The notes under the pieces were generated by a model. It made no database searches, was not told where the DNA came from, and worked only from the letters and a program-made list of their open reading frames with translations. 64,000 nt of DNA, taken from contig NZ_PJBZ01000070.1 in the NCBI RefSeq assembly GCF_002835995.1, forward strand, positions 1 through 64,000, given 5' to 3'. Below are positions 45,840 to 55,552 of this stretch, piece by piece. The stretch is from Psychromonas sp. Urea-02u-13. GTDB lineage: Bacteria; Pseudomonadota; Gammaproteobacteria; Enterobacterales; Psychromonadaceae. Position 1 is the stretch's first letter; each line of letters starts with the position of its first letter. Both the position numbers and the translations under genes were made by a program.

Positions 45840-46931
45840 TTACACGTTAAAACGGAAGTGAATGACATCACCGTCTTGAGTAATATATTTCTTACCTTCA
45901 GAGCGTAATTTACCCGCTTCTTTTGCGCCAGATTCACCACCAAACTCAACGAAATCAGCATAACTAACCGTTTCTGCACGGATAAAACCACGTTCAAAAT
46001 CACTGTGAATAACACCGGCTGCTTGTGGTGCTGTTGCGCCAATCGAAACTGTCCATGCGCGTACTTCTTTAACACCCGCAGTAAAGTACGTTTGTAGATG
46101 TAGAAGTTGGTAACCGCTGTAAATAACACGGTTTAAACCTGGCTCATCTTGGCCAATTGCTTCTAAGAAGTCTGCTTTGTCTTCTTCATCAAGCTCAGAA
46201 ATTTCTGATTCAATAGAAGCACATACAGGTACTACAACCGCATTTTCTTTCTCTGCAATCGCACGTACAACATCAAGATATTCATTGTCTTCGAAGCCAT
46301 CTTCAGCAACGTTAGCAATATACATCGTAGGTTTACCTGTTAAGAAGTTTAAGTAAGCAATCGCCGCTTTCTCGTCAGTATCTAAATCTAGGCCACGTAC
46401 CATGCCATCAGCTTCAAGATGTACCTTTACTTTCTCTAATACAGGTAGTTCAAACTTAGCGTCTTTATCGCCGCCTTTTGCTTTTTTAGCAATACGTAAG
46501 ATACTACGATCGCAGCTTTCTAAATCAGCAAGTGCAAGTTCAGTATTGATGATATCGATATCATCTTGTGGGTCTATTTTACCCGATACGTGTACGATAT
46601 TATCATCATGGAAACAACGTACTACATGGCCAATTGCATCGGTTTCGCGAATATTTGCAAGGAATTTATTACCTAGTCCTTCACCCTTTGATGCACCTTC
46701 AACAAGGCCTGCAATATCAACAAACTCCATCGTTGTTGGGATAACACGCTCTGGCTTTACTATTTCAGAAAGCTTATCAAGGCGAGGATCAGGAACAGGA
46801 ACAATGCCTGTATTTGGTTCAATAGTACAAAACGGGAAGTTTGCAGCTTCAATGCCCGCTTTAGTAAGTGCGTTAAAGAGAGTAGATTTACCTACATTTG
46901 GTAATCCTACGATGCCACATTTGAAACCCAT
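45840..46931 (-). CDS. ychF: Ribosome-associated GTPase/ATPase YchF
   Basis: A 363-residue Obg-family P-loop protein. G1 is [14 protein letters not shown] at 8-21, G3 is [18 protein letters not shown], and the ATP-preferring specificity motif (NVAED) replaces NKxD as in other YchF proteins. The C-terminal TGS domain ends [21 protein letters not shown]. It is implicated in ribosome binding and stress response. It lies downstream of pth, the conserved order. Confidence 0.97.
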   Translation of the reverse strand: MGFKCGIVGLPNVGKSTLFNALTKAGIEAANFPFCTIEPNTGIVPVPDPRLDKLSEIVKPERVIPTTMEFVDIAGLVEGASKGEGLGNKFLANIRETDAIGHVVRCFHDDNIVHVSGKIDPQDDIDIINTELALADLESCDRSILRIAKKAKGGDKDAKFELPVLEKVKVHLEADGMVRGLDLDTDEKAAIAYLNFLTGKPTMYIANVAEDGFEDNEYLDVVRAIAEKENAVVVPVCASIESEISELDEEDKADFLEAIGQDEPGLNRVIYSGYQLLHLQTYFTAGVKEVRAWTVSIGATAPQAAGVIHSDFERGFIRAETVSYADFVEFGGESGAKEAGKLRSEGKKYITQDGDVIHFRFNV

Positions 46932-47054
46932 GTTATATACCCTTTGATTTGTTGACTCTATTGTAACTACTCAATTGATCGCGATTTAAGCTTATTTAAA
47001 CCGCCAAACAGCACCCATGTTAATGGGGGACAAGTAGATACACTCTATTTAATT

Positions 47055-47645
47055 TTATTGTGCTTTAAAACTGTGCAAGCGATTCATCGCTATAGCTAAC
47101 CCGTCTTGGCCTAAAATAGGCATACAACGTGCTGCTTCATCAATACTTTGGTCAATGAGATCTTGTTCCGATCTAGGTGCTTTGCCTAGTACAAAACCAC
47201 TGACTCTATTTTTGTCACCGGGGTGACCAATACCAATACGCAAACGATAGAAATTCTTATTATTACCAAGTTGGCTAATAATATCACGCAAGCCATTATG
47301 CCCACCATGACCACCACCTAATTTAAACTTCGCGACACCGGGAGAAAGATCAAGTTCGTCATGTGCGACAAGTATCTCTTCGGGTTTTATGCGATAAAAA
47401 TTCGCCATAGCTGCAACTGATTTGCCACTAAGGTTCATAAAGGTAGTTGGAACAAGAAGTCGCAGATCGTTACCAGCAAATTGAATACGGCCAGTTAAAC
47501 CATAAAATTTTGCTTCTGCTTTGAGTTGGATATTTTCTTGTGAGGCGAGTTGGTTTAAAAACCATTGACCGGCATTGTGTCTTGTTTGTACGTATTCTGG
47601 GCCTGGATTAGCCAGGCCCACAAGCAGTTTAATCGTTGTTGACAC
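47055..47645 (-). CDS. pth: Peptidyl-tRNA hydrolase
   Basis: A 196-residue enzyme that releases peptides from dropped-off peptidyl-tRNA. Motifs: [20 protein letters not shown] with the catalytic His, [18 protein letters not shown] with the catalytic Asp, and [12 protein letters not shown]. Length is normal. It is five bases downstream of rplY and probably cotranscribed with it. Confidence 0.97.
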   Translation of the reverse strand: MSTTIKLLVGLANPGPEYVQTRHNAGQWFLNQLASQENIQLKAEAKFYGLTGRIQFAGNDLRLLVPTTFMNLSGKSVAAMANFYRIKPEEILVAHDELDLSPGVAKFKLGGGHGGHNGLRDIISQLGNNKNFYRLRIGIGHPGDKNRVSGFVLGKAPRSEQDLIDQSIDEAARCMPILGQDGLAIAMNRLHSFKAQ

Positions 47646-47650
47646 GATTA

Positions 47651-48271
47651 TTATTCAGCTGCTGCTTCTACTACTGCTGCTTCTTCTTCTACTGCTGCTT
47701 TCTTAGCAAGTGCAATAGTTACAAGAGGAAGGTCATGTGCAGTACCTTTAGATAGTTCAACAGATTCAACGCCAGCAGGGAATACTAGGTCAGAAATATG
47801 AACAGTAGCACCAAGCTCAACTGCAGCTAGATCAACTTCAACAAAAGACGGTAGGTCTTTAGGTAGACAAGCAACTTCAACATCGTTAGCGATACGTGAA
47901 ACAACACCGCCACTTTTAACTGCTTCAGATGCATCTTCGTTGATGAAGTGAAGTGGAACAGTTGTATGAAGTTTCTTAGCAGCATCAACACGTAGAAGAT
48001 CTAAATGTTGGATTTGCTCTTTGAACGCGTGACGTTGAACAGCTTTAAGTAAAACTGGCTCAGAAGCACCGTCAATTTGTAGGTCAAGGATTGAAGAGTA
48101 AAACGCTTCAACACATTCAACTTTACGTAATTCTTTTTGTTCAAAAGTAAGTGATACTGGCTCTTTGCCTGCACCGTATACGATTGCTGGTACTAGGTCT
48201 GCGTGACGAAGGCGGCGGCTCGAACCTTTCCCTAGGTCTGTACGTGTTTGTGCAACTAATTTAATAGACAT
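47651..48271 (-). CDS. rplY: 50S ribosomal protein L25, long (TL5/Ctc) form
   Basis: About 206 residues from the ATG at 48271, chosen for the upstream GGAG and the typical start [21 protein letters not shown]. An N-terminal 5S-rRNA-binding L25 domain (1-95) is followed by the TL5 beta-domain (about 96-185) and an Ala/Glu-rich tail. E. coli has only the short 94-residue form. It sits between prs and pth. Confidence 0.95.
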   Translation of the reverse strand: MSIKLVAQTRTDLGKGSSRRLRHADLVPAIVYGAGKEPVSLTFEQKELRKVECVEAFYSSILDLQIDGASEPVLLKAVQRHAFKEQIQHLDLLRVDAAKKLHTTVPLHFINEDASEAVKSGGVVSRIANDVEVACLPKDLPSFVEVDLAAVELGATVHISDLVFPAGVESVELSKGTAHDLPLVTIALAKKAAVEEEAAVVEAAAE

Positions 48272-48426
48272 TGTGTAACTCCAATAGCGAGAAAGCGAAA
48301 GTTGCTTCCTCAAAAAAAATAGATTTTATCTTGCGACCAGACAAAATCACCTTTTGGCTCGTAAATGAGCGTATAAAAAAGGCGCGCCATAATAACGCAC
48401 CCAACATATTTGTACAAATGAAAAGC

Positions 48427-48453
48427 AAAAAAAAACGCCTAAAAAGGCGTTTT
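48427..48453 (-). terminator. Terminator after prs
   Basis: On the minus strand AAAACGCC and GGCGTTTT pair across a 6-base loop and run into nine T. A second small hairpin (AAGCACT/AGTGCTT, 48462-48483) lies between it and the prs stop. Confidence 0.85.
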
Positions 48454-48489
48454 AATTTTTTAAGCACTCACTAATCAGTGCTTATCAAT

Positions 48490-49437
48490 TTAGTAATGAA
48501 ACATTGCTGAAATTGACTCTTCGTTACTGACACGACGAATCGCTTCAGCCAACATACCACTTAAAGTAAGTTGCTTAACTTTACCGGTTGCAGCAATCTC
48601 TGCTGAAAGCGGAATTGAATCGGTAACAATGAATTCATCAATGGCAGAGTTTTTGATGTTTTCAGCTGCTTTTCCAGAAAATACTGCGTGCGTAGCATAA
48701 GCATAAACAGAAAGGGCACCACGTTCTTTTAGTGCAACGGCTGCTTGACATAAAGTACCACCGGTATCAATCATGTCATCTACGATAATACAATGGCGAC
48801 CTTCAACATCACCAATTAAGTGCATTACTTGTGCAACGTTCGCTTTAGGGCGACGTTTGTCGATAATAGCAAGATCAGCATCATCTAATAATTTTGCGTG
48901 AGCACGTGCACGTACAACACCGCCAATATCAGGCGAAACAATCATTGGATTATCTAATTTTTTCTCTAACATATCTTCAAGTAGTACTGAGCTACCAAAT
49001 ACGTTATCAACAGGCACATCAAAGAAACCTTGAATTTGCTCTGCGTGTAAGTCTACCGTTAATACACGATCAACACCTACATTAGACAAGAAGTCAGCAA
49101 CAACTTTTGCAGTAATTGGAACACGACTTGAACGAACACGGCGATCTTGACGAGCATAACCAAAGTAAGGGATAACAGCAGTAATGCGGCCAGCTGAAGC
49201 GCGACGCATTGCATCAATCATTACGATTAATTCCATTAAGTTATCATTGGTTGGTGCACACGTTGATTGCACGATGAAAATATCATCGCCACGTACATTT
49301 TCATTAATTTGTACGTGTATCTCGCCATCACTAAAACGGCCAACTTCAGCGCTTCCTAGTTTGATGAAAAGACGGTCAGCAATTTTCTGAGCTAATTCTG
49401 GTGTCGCGTTACCTGCAAATAGTTTCATATTTGGCAC
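48490..49437 (-). CDS. prs: Ribose-phosphate pyrophosphokinase
   Basis: A 315-residue PRPP synthase, colinear with the E. coli enzyme over its whole length (starts [17 protein letters not shown], ends [12 protein letters not shown]). The ATP-binding DRRVRS region, the flexible KRRPKAN loop and the PRPP motif [10 protein letters not shown] are intact. It supplies PRPP to nucleotide, NAD, His and Trp synthesis. It follows ispE as usual. Confidence 0.98.
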   Translation of the reverse strand: MPNMKLFAGNATPELAQKIADRLFIKLGSAEVGRFSDGEIHVQINENVRGDDIFIVQSTCAPTNDNLMELIVMIDAMRRASAGRITAVIPYFGYARQDRRVRSSRVPITAKVVADFLSNVGVDRVLTVDLHAEQIQGFFDVPVDNVFGSSVLLEDMLEKKLDNPMIVSPDIGGVVRARAHAKLLDDADLAIIDKRRPKANVAQVMHLIGDVEGRHCIIVDDMIDTGGTLCQAAVALKERGALSVYAYATHAVFSGKAAENIKNSAIDEFIVTDSIPLSAEIAATGKVKQLTLSGMLAEAIRRVSNEESISAMFHY

Positions 49438-49525
49438 TTTGAGGACCTCTGTAATCCTGGGATTTGATGTTAAAAAGCAACATGCTTATTAACATGAGTA
49501 GCTGACCGTTAAATCAACCACAATA

Positions 49526-50380
49526 TTATTCTAACGTCGATAAAAGCGCATTAACGGGAGAAGTGTTTAATCCTTTGCAGGAAAAAGCAGTTAACCATGA
49601 AGGGCTCTTATCTAATACAACTTGTGCTTCTTGGGCTGTGGGGAATGTGCTAAAAACACATGCACCAGTGCCAGTCAATCGAGTCGGTGCGTATTCTACC
49701 AACCAGTCGATAACCTTGGCAACCTTAGGATAACTATTTTTTACGACAGGTTCGCAATTATTGAGCCAATCTTGATGCATTAAGTGTGCTAAAGAGCGCT
49801 TAGGTGTGTTACGAATAAGGTCCGTATTTTGGAACACCGCGGGTGTCGATATATGGCAATCAGGTGTCGCTACTAAGTAGTGATTCTCTAGGGGCGAGAC
49901 ACTTGTGAGTTGTTCTCCTACACCCTCTGCAATGGATGCTTTACCGGCGATAAATATAGGTAAATCAGCGCCTAAAGACAACCCAATTTGTGCCAGTTGT
50001 GTTCTTGTTAAATTGAGATCCCAGTGATAATTTAATGCTAGTAATGTGGTCGCTGCATCTGACGATCCGCCTCCAAGGCCTCCTCCCATCGGTAGGTTTT
50101 TTTCAAGGTGGATATTTACGCCTAAATTTACATCACCATATTGCTTTAACATTGTGGCTGCTTTGAAGATAAGGTTATCTTGCATTGGCAAACCTTCAAT
50201 GTCTGGGCTGATAACTATTTCACCTGACGTATTGGCTGTCATGGTTAAATAATCACATAAATCAATAAACTGAAAAAGAGTTTGTAATTCGTGGTAACCA
50301 TCTTCACGTTGGCCGTTGATATAGAGAAAGAGATTCAATTTAGCGGGCGCGGGCCATCGGATAGCGTCAGTTTTTAACAT
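49526..50380 (-). CDS. ispE: 4-diphosphocytidyl-2-C-methyl-D-erythritol kinase
   Basis: A 284-residue GHMP kinase of the MEP isoprenoid pathway. It shows WPAPAKLNLFLYI, the ATP loop PMGGGLGGGSSDAATTL at about 98 and the late LTGTGACVFSTF glycine motif. It lies 19 bp downstream of lolB and upstream of prs, a conserved arrangement. Confidence 0.97.
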   Translation of the reverse strand: MLKTDAIRWPAPAKLNLFLYINGQREDGYHELQTLFQFIDLCDYLTMTANTSGEIVISPDIEGLPMQDNLIFKAATMLKQYGDVNLGVNIHLEKNLPMGGGLGGGSSDAATTLLALNYHWDLNLTRTQLAQIGLSLGADLPIFIAGKASIAEGVGEQLTSVSPLENHYLVATPDCHISTPAVFQNTDLIRNTPKRSLAHLMHQDWLNNCEPVVKNSYPKVAKVIDWLVEYAPTRLTGTGACVFSTFPTAQEAQVVLDKSPSWLTAFSCKGLNTSPVNALLSTLE

Positions 50381-50399
50381 AATTTACTTCTTATTTTAT

Positions 50400-51023
50400 T
50401 TATTGTTGTGAAGGTGTTTGCACAGGTCTTTGTATAGGTATTTGCCAGTTTGATATTTTGAATTTTAAGCGTAAATCACCACGTGTTAACTGCAGCTTAT
50501 GAGGTAAATTTATCTGCTCAATGGTGCGATAATCCGCATAATTTATTAACCACAAGCCAGTGCTTGTTTGTCCGCCTAATAAACTGCTCAGTTGGTGGTT
50601 ATCGTCTAACTGATAACTTGCACCACTTGGGTTACCTTTTATCCATTGTTGTAATTGTTCTATTGGTAACACCATGCCAGATAGCTCTGCAATTAATTGC
50701 TCTGGGTTATTTGAATGGTACTTTTCACCATCAATAATGACGTTGTTGTTATCTACCTTTTGTATGTCTAATACATTGATACCCAGCGGGCCATTAAGGC
50801 GAATATGAAAGCCATTTTTAGACTGTTGCCAATTTATATTGACCGACTCTCGACCCTCGGGTGAGAAAATACCCAATTTTCCAGAAAGAGACCAATCGGT
50901 TAATTGCTCAAGTTGGTTTTTGTGTGACTCCCATGAATTATTGATCTGCAACTCTGGATCAGGAGGAAGGGCACAGCCCGTAAAAATGAGGGGGAATAAG
51001 AGATAAAAAAAGCGCAATTTCAT
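50400..51023 (-). CDS. lolB: Outer-membrane lipoprotein insertion protein LolB
   Basis: A 207-residue lipoprotein with signal and lipobox (FPLIFTGC, lipidated Cys at about residue 17). LolB features follow: WSLSGKLGIFSPEGRESVNINWQQ, a LQQWIKGNP segment and a beta-barrel-like end. It receives lipoproteins from LolA at the outer membrane. It heads the lolB-ispE-prs group. Confidence 0.93.
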   Translation of the reverse strand: MKLRFFYLLFPLIFTGCALPPDPELQINNSWESHKNQLEQLTDWSLSGKLGIFSPEGRESVNINWQQSKNGFHIRLNGPLGINVLDIQKVDNNNVIIDGEKYHSNNPEQLIAELSGMVLPIEQLQQWIKGNPSGASYQLDDNHQLSSLLGGQTSTGLWLINYADYRTIEQINLPHKLQLTRGDLRLKFKISNWQIPIQRPVQTPSQQ

Positions 51024-51090
51024 GTTAGTTATATCTGCCTGTTGGTGATGGTCGTTGCTTTGTTATTGCCTGAAGCCTATTGCTTGAAGT

Positions 51091-51182
51091 CATGTGAGCG
51101 TTCACATGGCTCTATCATAATTGATTGTGCTCTATGACGGTATGGCTATCGACTTTTTTTGTAATTCAGTTCAAAAAAAGTC
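51091..51182. other. Two inverted repeats upstream of lolB
   Basis: CATGTGA-GCGT-TCACATG (51091-51108) is a perfect 7-bp hairpin. GACTTTTTTT and AAAAAAAGTC (51151-51182) are perfect 10-bp arms around 12 bases. Both are in the 219 bp between lolB and a dead GGDEF gene. The second may act as a terminator in either direction. Confidence 0.5.
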
Positions 51183-51242
51183 AACCTCTGAATCACTAAA
51201 ACTGTCATTCGGCGCACTGATTTTATTTTCTAGTATTAACTT

Positions 51243-51536
51243 TTAGTAGATATGAGATTGGTTTCTGCCCTGTTGCTTGGCATAATATAACGCACAATCA
51301 GTAGCTTCAATAACGTTTCTAGGATCTGTTTGTGTGGTAATTTCAGTGCCTCCTATACTGATAGTTAATGAAGCTATTTTTGCATATTGATGTGTCGCGA
51401 TAACAACTCTACTACGCTCGAACGCCTACATTACATCGATAGCATCGTAATATTTCACCAAAATAACAAACTCTTCACCCCGAAACGAAATGTTTTATAA
51501 GCAGCTTCTTTTTCCTGTGTAAATTCAGGTCGTTAA
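51243..51536 (-). pseudogene. Remnant of a GGDEF (diguanylate cyclase) gene
   Basis: Minus-strand translation shows the end of a GGDEF domain: EKEAAYKTFRFG, then after a one-base deletion GEEFVILVKYYDAIDVM, an in-frame TAG, then SLTISIGGTEI and DCALYYAKQQGRNQSHIY with a normal stop. The upstream half of the domain is missing; repeat sequence begins there. So the gene is truncated, frameshifted and interrupted. Confidence 0.85.
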
Positions 51537-51859
51537 ATGAATGGGGCGGGTAGTAATAGCAACCTGATTACATCTGTTCTCAGTCTTGACGAGTGTTATC
51601 TGCGTGATGAATGTTGAAAGGAGGATAACTGTTTAATGTCAGTTGAGGGTTTTAACGGAGGAATTAACAAAGGCATTTTATAATCTACTTTGGCTTTATT
51701 TCTTTACACCTTGAATTCAAATAGTAAGTGTTTAATGAGTATTGCTAGGTTAGTTGAAAAAAAAGCCGCAGATGATTAAAGAAAATCTCGAAACATGAGT
51801 ACTCATGCCTTACAACATAATAGTATTAACTACTGAGGTGACTACTGTATTTACTGAGG
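51537..51859. other. Gene-free region with dispersed repeat sequences
   Basis: No coding signal. It holds a 55-bp block (51576-51630) related to 63890-63951 near the window end, and a 17-mer ATTCAAATAGTAAGTGT (51715-51731) shared with the metal transporter/MerR intergenic region at 16635-16651. Confidence 0.6.
51576..51630. repeat. Dispersed repeat block, copy 1
   Basis: It aligns to 63890-63951. The stretch from ACGAG to ATAACT (42 bases) differs at about six positions, including the shared TTGAAAGGAG word. Confidence 0.65.
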
Positions 51860-51928
51860 TTTATTAGCACAAGATATTCTTTTAAAAGTGACTTTAAAAA
51901 GAATATCTTGTCACTGAAGACTAATAAA
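51860..51928. terminator. Long hairpin downstream of recN
   Basis: Outer arms TTTATTAG/CTAATAAA and inner arms ACAAGATATTCTTT/AAAGAATATCTTGT form a 69-bp inverted repeat just after the recN stop. It has little T run, so termination is likely but not certain. Confidence 0.6.
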
Positions 51929-51938
51929 TGATTACTTT

Positions 51939-53621
51939 TTACGAAACCGTATTCACTAACAGCTCTTTTGCATTGGCTAGCGTATGCGCTGTAATGTTAT
52001 CACCACCGACTAATCGTGCTAATTCATTAAGGCGGTCTTTCTCGCTTAATTTAACCATAGTTGTATTGGTGTTTTTACCATTACTTTGCTTGGCGACAAA
52101 CATTTGTTGATGACCATTACCGGCAACCTGAGGAAGATGTGTCACACAAAATATTTGTGTTTGTTCACCCAAACTACGTAATAACTTTCCAACGACAGCA
52201 GCAGTTGCGCCACTAATACCCACATCGACTTCATCAAATATAAGCGTAGGGGTCGCAACACGTTGGCTGATAATAACCTGCATTGCCAATCCAATACGCG
52301 ACAACTCACCACCAGAGGCGACTTTGGCTAAACTTTGTAGTGTTTGACCTGCATTGGTTTTAACTTGAAATTCAATATTATCAAGGCCTAATGGGCTTAG
52401 CGCATGATGACTGTTTTCAACTAGCTGAATATGGAAAATACCATCTTGCATATTCAATTTTTGAATACTGGAGGTTATTTTTTTACTTAGCTCTTTTGCG
52501 TAACGATTACGACTATGGCTCAATTTTTTAGCATGTTGATAATAGCTATTTTCTGCGACTTCTAAATCCGCGCTAAGTTGCTCAATTTGTAATTCGCCAC
52601 TGTTAAGTTGTTTAAATTCTTTGCTTAGTTTTTGATGATGCGAGTACAGAAATTCGGGTTGAACTTGATGTTTTCTCGCCAGCGAAAGGGCATCACTCAT
52701 ACGTGATTCTAACTGTTGAAATTTTTCAGGGTCAAGTTCTAGGTTTTCGCTGAAATTACGTAATTCATAACTCGCGTCTTCTATTTGAATCAGTGATTCT
52801 TGTAGTGTAGCGATAATGTTTTCTAAGTTTTTATCATTTTCAACTTGTGCTTCAAGTGCACTGATACTACTACGTAACAATGTCAACGCATCTGTCTGTT
52901 CACCTTCGCTAAGATGATTCAACGTTAACTGGCAACTTTCTAATAGTGCGCCACCGTTTGCTAAGCGTTTGTGTTCAACTTCAATCTGTTCAAACTCCTC
53001 TTCCGCTAATGTGAATTCATCGAGTTCTTGTATTTGATATTCCAGCAGTTGCTTACGTGCTTGTTTTTCTTGTTGATTTAACTGTTGCTGTTTTAACTGT
53101 TTATTTAAAAAGTGCCAACCTTGATAAGTATCTTTTACTTTTTGTAATAGCTGATGATGTGCAGCATATTCGTCAATAATGGACAGTTGGATTTCGCTTT
53201 TAAGCAGGCTTTGGTGTGCGTGCTGACCGTGAATGTTCACTAACAATTGGCCCAGGCTTTTGAGTTGTGAAACAGGGACTGGTGTGCCGTTAATGTAAGC
53301 ACGTGAGCGACCCTCTTTATTGACTGTGCGACGTAATAAACAGTCGTTTATATCGTCGTCACTTTCAAGATCGTTATTCACTAACCATTGTTTTGCGTGT
53401 GGGGTATCGGTTAAGGTAAAACGAGCACTAATTTCTGCTTTGTCGGTACCGACTCTAACCATGTTTGCATCTGCTCGTGAACCGAGGCATAAACCAAGTG
53501 CATCAATGGCAATTGATTTACCAGCGCCAGTTTCACCAGTGATTGTGGTCATACCGTGACTAAATTCTAATTCTAAAAATTGAACAATGGCAAAATGTTG
53601 CACGGTTAATTGATTAAGCAT
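51939..53621 (-). CDS. recN: DNA repair protein RecN
   Basis: A 560-residue SMC-like repair ATPase. Walker A is TGETGAGKSIAIDAL at 29-43. Coiled-coil segments (about 150-380) follow, then the signature VASGGELSRIGLAMQVI and Walker B LIFDEVDVGISG. It acts in double-strand break repair. Two LexA boxes lie directly upstream, so it should be SOS-induced. Confidence 0.97.
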   Translation of the reverse strand: MLNQLTVQHFAIVQFLELEFSHGMTTITGETGAGKSIAIDALGLCLGSRADANMVRVGTDKAEISARFTLTDTPHAKQWLVNNDLESDDDINDCLLRRTVNKEGRSRAYINGTPVPVSQLKSLGQLLVNIHGQHAHQSLLKSEIQLSIIDEYAAHHQLLQKVKDTYQGWHFLNKQLKQQQLNQQEKQARKQLLEYQIQELDEFTLAEEEFEQIEVEHKRLANGGALLESCQLTLNHLSEGEQTDALTLLRSSISALEAQVENDKNLENIIATLQESLIQIEDASYELRNFSENLELDPEKFQQLESRMSDALSLARKHQVQPEFLYSHHQKLSKEFKQLNSGELQIEQLSADLEVAENSYYQHAKKLSHSRNRYAKELSKKITSSIQKLNMQDGIFHIQLVENSHHALSPLGLDNIEFQVKTNAGQTLQSLAKVASGGELSRIGLAMQVIISQRVATPTLIFDEVDVGISGATAAVVGKLLRSLGEQTQIFCVTHLPQVAGNGHQQMFVAKQSNGKNTNTTMVKLSEKDRLNELARLVGGDNITAHTLANAKELLVNTVS

Positions 53622-53642
53622 AATTTTTCACACCTCAAAAAG

Positions 53643-53683
53643 ACTGTTTAAATAAACAGTCTAATACTGTTTATTTAAACAGT
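53643..53683 (-). promoter_or_regulatory. Two tandem LexA (SOS) boxes upstream of recN
   Basis: CTGTTTAAATAAACAG (53644-53659) and CTGTTTATTTAAACAG (53667-53682) both match CTGT-N8-ACAG, with centres 23 bp apart and the nearer one 22 bp before the recN start. The two boxes are exact reverse complements of each other, extending to 18-bp arms. Confidence 0.92.
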
Positions 53684-53741
53684 AAAGAGGTTGTGTTGAT
53701 TATTTGTGAATTAAGCCAATTTAACAGGCAGATTGAAGGGA

Positions 53742-54710
53742 TCAGATCTGCATAAATTCACGTAATAAGGGGAAGAAGGTATAGCCGCTAAAACAGAATA
53801 ACCAGAACCAGGCACTTAAACTGAGGCGTTGTAATGAGAGATCGATTTGTTCTATCTCTGGTGCGCTAGTATTACCCAAGGTTGCATAGGTTATCTTTTG
53901 ATCTTTATAAAGGCGTACACCACCGAGCTCAAACTGCATACTTAATGCAAAGCTAGATAACATCAACCCAGAAGAAAAATGGTGCCAATGTATGCTTTGT
54001 TTGAATTTCTTAGGCAGATTTTGTAATGGTTTGTCGTAGAGAGAAAAGGTAAAACTGACTAACAAATGGACGGGGAACAACATAATGCTGTAAAAAAGGC
54101 TAGGAAATGTTGTTAATGCCTTAAATGCATTGTTTTTAGCGTTCCATTGCTGCGCACAAATTTGTACCGTGCGGTAGAAAATAGCCGCATAAATACCTGC
54201 AACCATATACCAAAAAAGAACGGCAAACCAAGATGCACACAGTTGTAAAACCATGGATTCAATCGTCGCTTTATTAACACCCATTAATGATAACGGTTTT
54301 GTTTCTCGCTCGGTAATCGCATCTAGCTTGAATTTTGCTTGGGCTAAGTTATTACGCTTTAAGGCATTACTGACTTGTAAATAAACTAGCTTTTTATCAT
54401 GCCATGAAAGTAAGACAAAAAGCATGACTATATCGATAGTGATAGGTTGAAACACAATATTGTACAATTGGCTGACAATAAGAATAGTGGGGAAGTAAAT
54501 AAGGCTAATGGATAACAGGCTCGCTAAGCGTTTATAACCATCACTGCGAGTGTCCAAATTAACTTTGACTGCAATCTGCTTAAAAATAAGTTCAACGGCT
54601 GAAAGCGGATTAAGGTCTTTGGGTAGGGACACAAAGAATGAGAGCAGGGCAACGGTTACTATTGAAAAGTAGACGCTGTACTGCTCTATAAAGCTTATCA
54701 AAGAGTCCAC
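53742..54710 (-). CDS. CobD/CbiB family membrane protein
   Basis: A 322-residue integral membrane protein with at least five hydrophobic segments, related to adenosylcobinamide-phosphate synthase CobD/CbiB. Conserved parts include the amphipathic loop ALKRNNLAQAKFKL, the MVLQLCASWFAVLFWY helix and ELGGVRLY late in the protein. No other cobalamin genes are here; the same lone neighbour of mtnN occurs in Vibrio relatives, so its true role may differ. It starts at the base after the mtnN stop. Confidence 0.78.
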   Translation of the reverse strand: MDSLISFIEQYSVYFSIVTVALLSFFVSLPKDLNPLSAVELIFKQIAVKVNLDTRSDGYKRLASLLSISLIYFPTILIVSQLYNIVFQPITIDIVMLFVLLSWHDKKLVYLQVSNALKRNNLAQAKFKLDAITERETKPLSLMGVNKATIESMVLQLCASWFAVLFWYMVAGIYAAIFYRTVQICAQQWNAKNNAFKALTTFPSLFYSIMLFPVHLLVSFTFSLYDKPLQNLPKKFKQSIHWHHFSSGLMLSSFALSMQFELGGVRLYKDQKITYATLGNTSAPEIEQIDLSLQRLSLSAWFWLFCFSGYTFFPLLREFMQI

Positions 54711-55406
54711 TTAACTTAATCTATCAACAATAGCTTCTACCAGTACTGAGGCATTTTTAGCTGCAATCGGTAGGTATTGTTCAAATGAAAGTTCTGATTT
54801 TTTACCTGCAATATCTGACAAAGAGCGAATGATGACAAAAGGCACTTTAAATTGATGACAAACCTGTGCAATGGCCGCTGCTTCCATTTCACATGCAGCC
54901 ATTGTTGGGAAGTTGTTACGTGCAATTTCTGCTTTTTTCGGATCTGCCATAAAGATATCACCGGTACAGATAAGGCCTTGAATAATATTAAGGTCTTCTA
55001 TCGTTTGTGCTGCATCTTGGGCAACAGCAATTAATGCTTTATCGGCTTCAAAGGCTGCTGGCAGTTGCGCCATTTGACCAATTTCATATCCAAAAGCAGT
55101 TAAATCCACATCGTGAAAACGTACTTCGGTAGAGATAACAATGTCGCCAACATTTAAGCTTGTATCGTAACCGCCTGCAGATCCTGTGTTAATAATGGTA
55201 TCTGGTTGGAAACGCTCTAATAATAATGTTGTTGCGACTGCTGCTGCAACTTTACCAATACCTGATTTAGTTAAAATAACTTCTTTGCCATTAAGTTGGC
55301 CTTGGTAAAATTCACAACCTGCAATATTTGTTGTTTGTATATTTTCCAATTTTGCTTTTAGGATGCTGACTTCTTCATCCATTGCCCCGATAATGCCTAT
55401 TTTCAT
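54711..55406 (-). CDS. mtnN: 5'-methylthioadenosine/S-adenosylhomocysteine nucleosidase
   Basis: A 231-residue nucleosidase that cleaves methylthioadenosine and S-adenosylhomocysteine. It starts MKIGIIGAMDEEVSILK, with NTGSAGGYD, CEMEAAAIAQVCH and IIRSLSDIAGKKS as family motifs with the catalytic Asp. Length is that of E. coli Pfs. It also feeds autoinducer-2 synthesis if luxS exists elsewhere. Confidence 0.97.
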   Translation of the reverse strand: MKIGIIGAMDEEVSILKAKLENIQTTNIAGCEFYQGQLNGKEVILTKSGIGKVAAAVATTLLLERFQPDTIINTGSAGGYDTSLNVGDIVISTEVRFHDVDLTAFGYEIGQMAQLPAAFEADKALIAVAQDAAQTIEDLNIIQGLICTGDIFMADPKKAEIARNNFPTMAACEMEAAAIAQVCHQFKVPFVIIRSLSDIAGKKSELSFEQYLPIAAKNASVLVEAIVDRLS

Positions 55407-55552
55407 TGCTTAACTCTCTGTAATTTCATTATAAAAGCCTAATGTTAGCACAATCGGCACAACTTCTTCACGGAATGGTTTTTTTGTTTCTATTAACTGT
55501 GTAAAATCGACAGCATATTTATGAAATAGTTTAATGATTAGGGAACATAAGC

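Noticed and set aside
46963..46973. GTAACTACTCA near ychF, resembling the MITE end
   Set aside because: Only 11 bases match, no second end or target duplication is visible; chance match is plausible in this AT-rich sequence.
51173..51194. Possible tRNA-Gln fragment upstream of lolB (AACCTCTGAATC)
   Set aside because: Only 12 bases match and the flanks do not continue the similarity.
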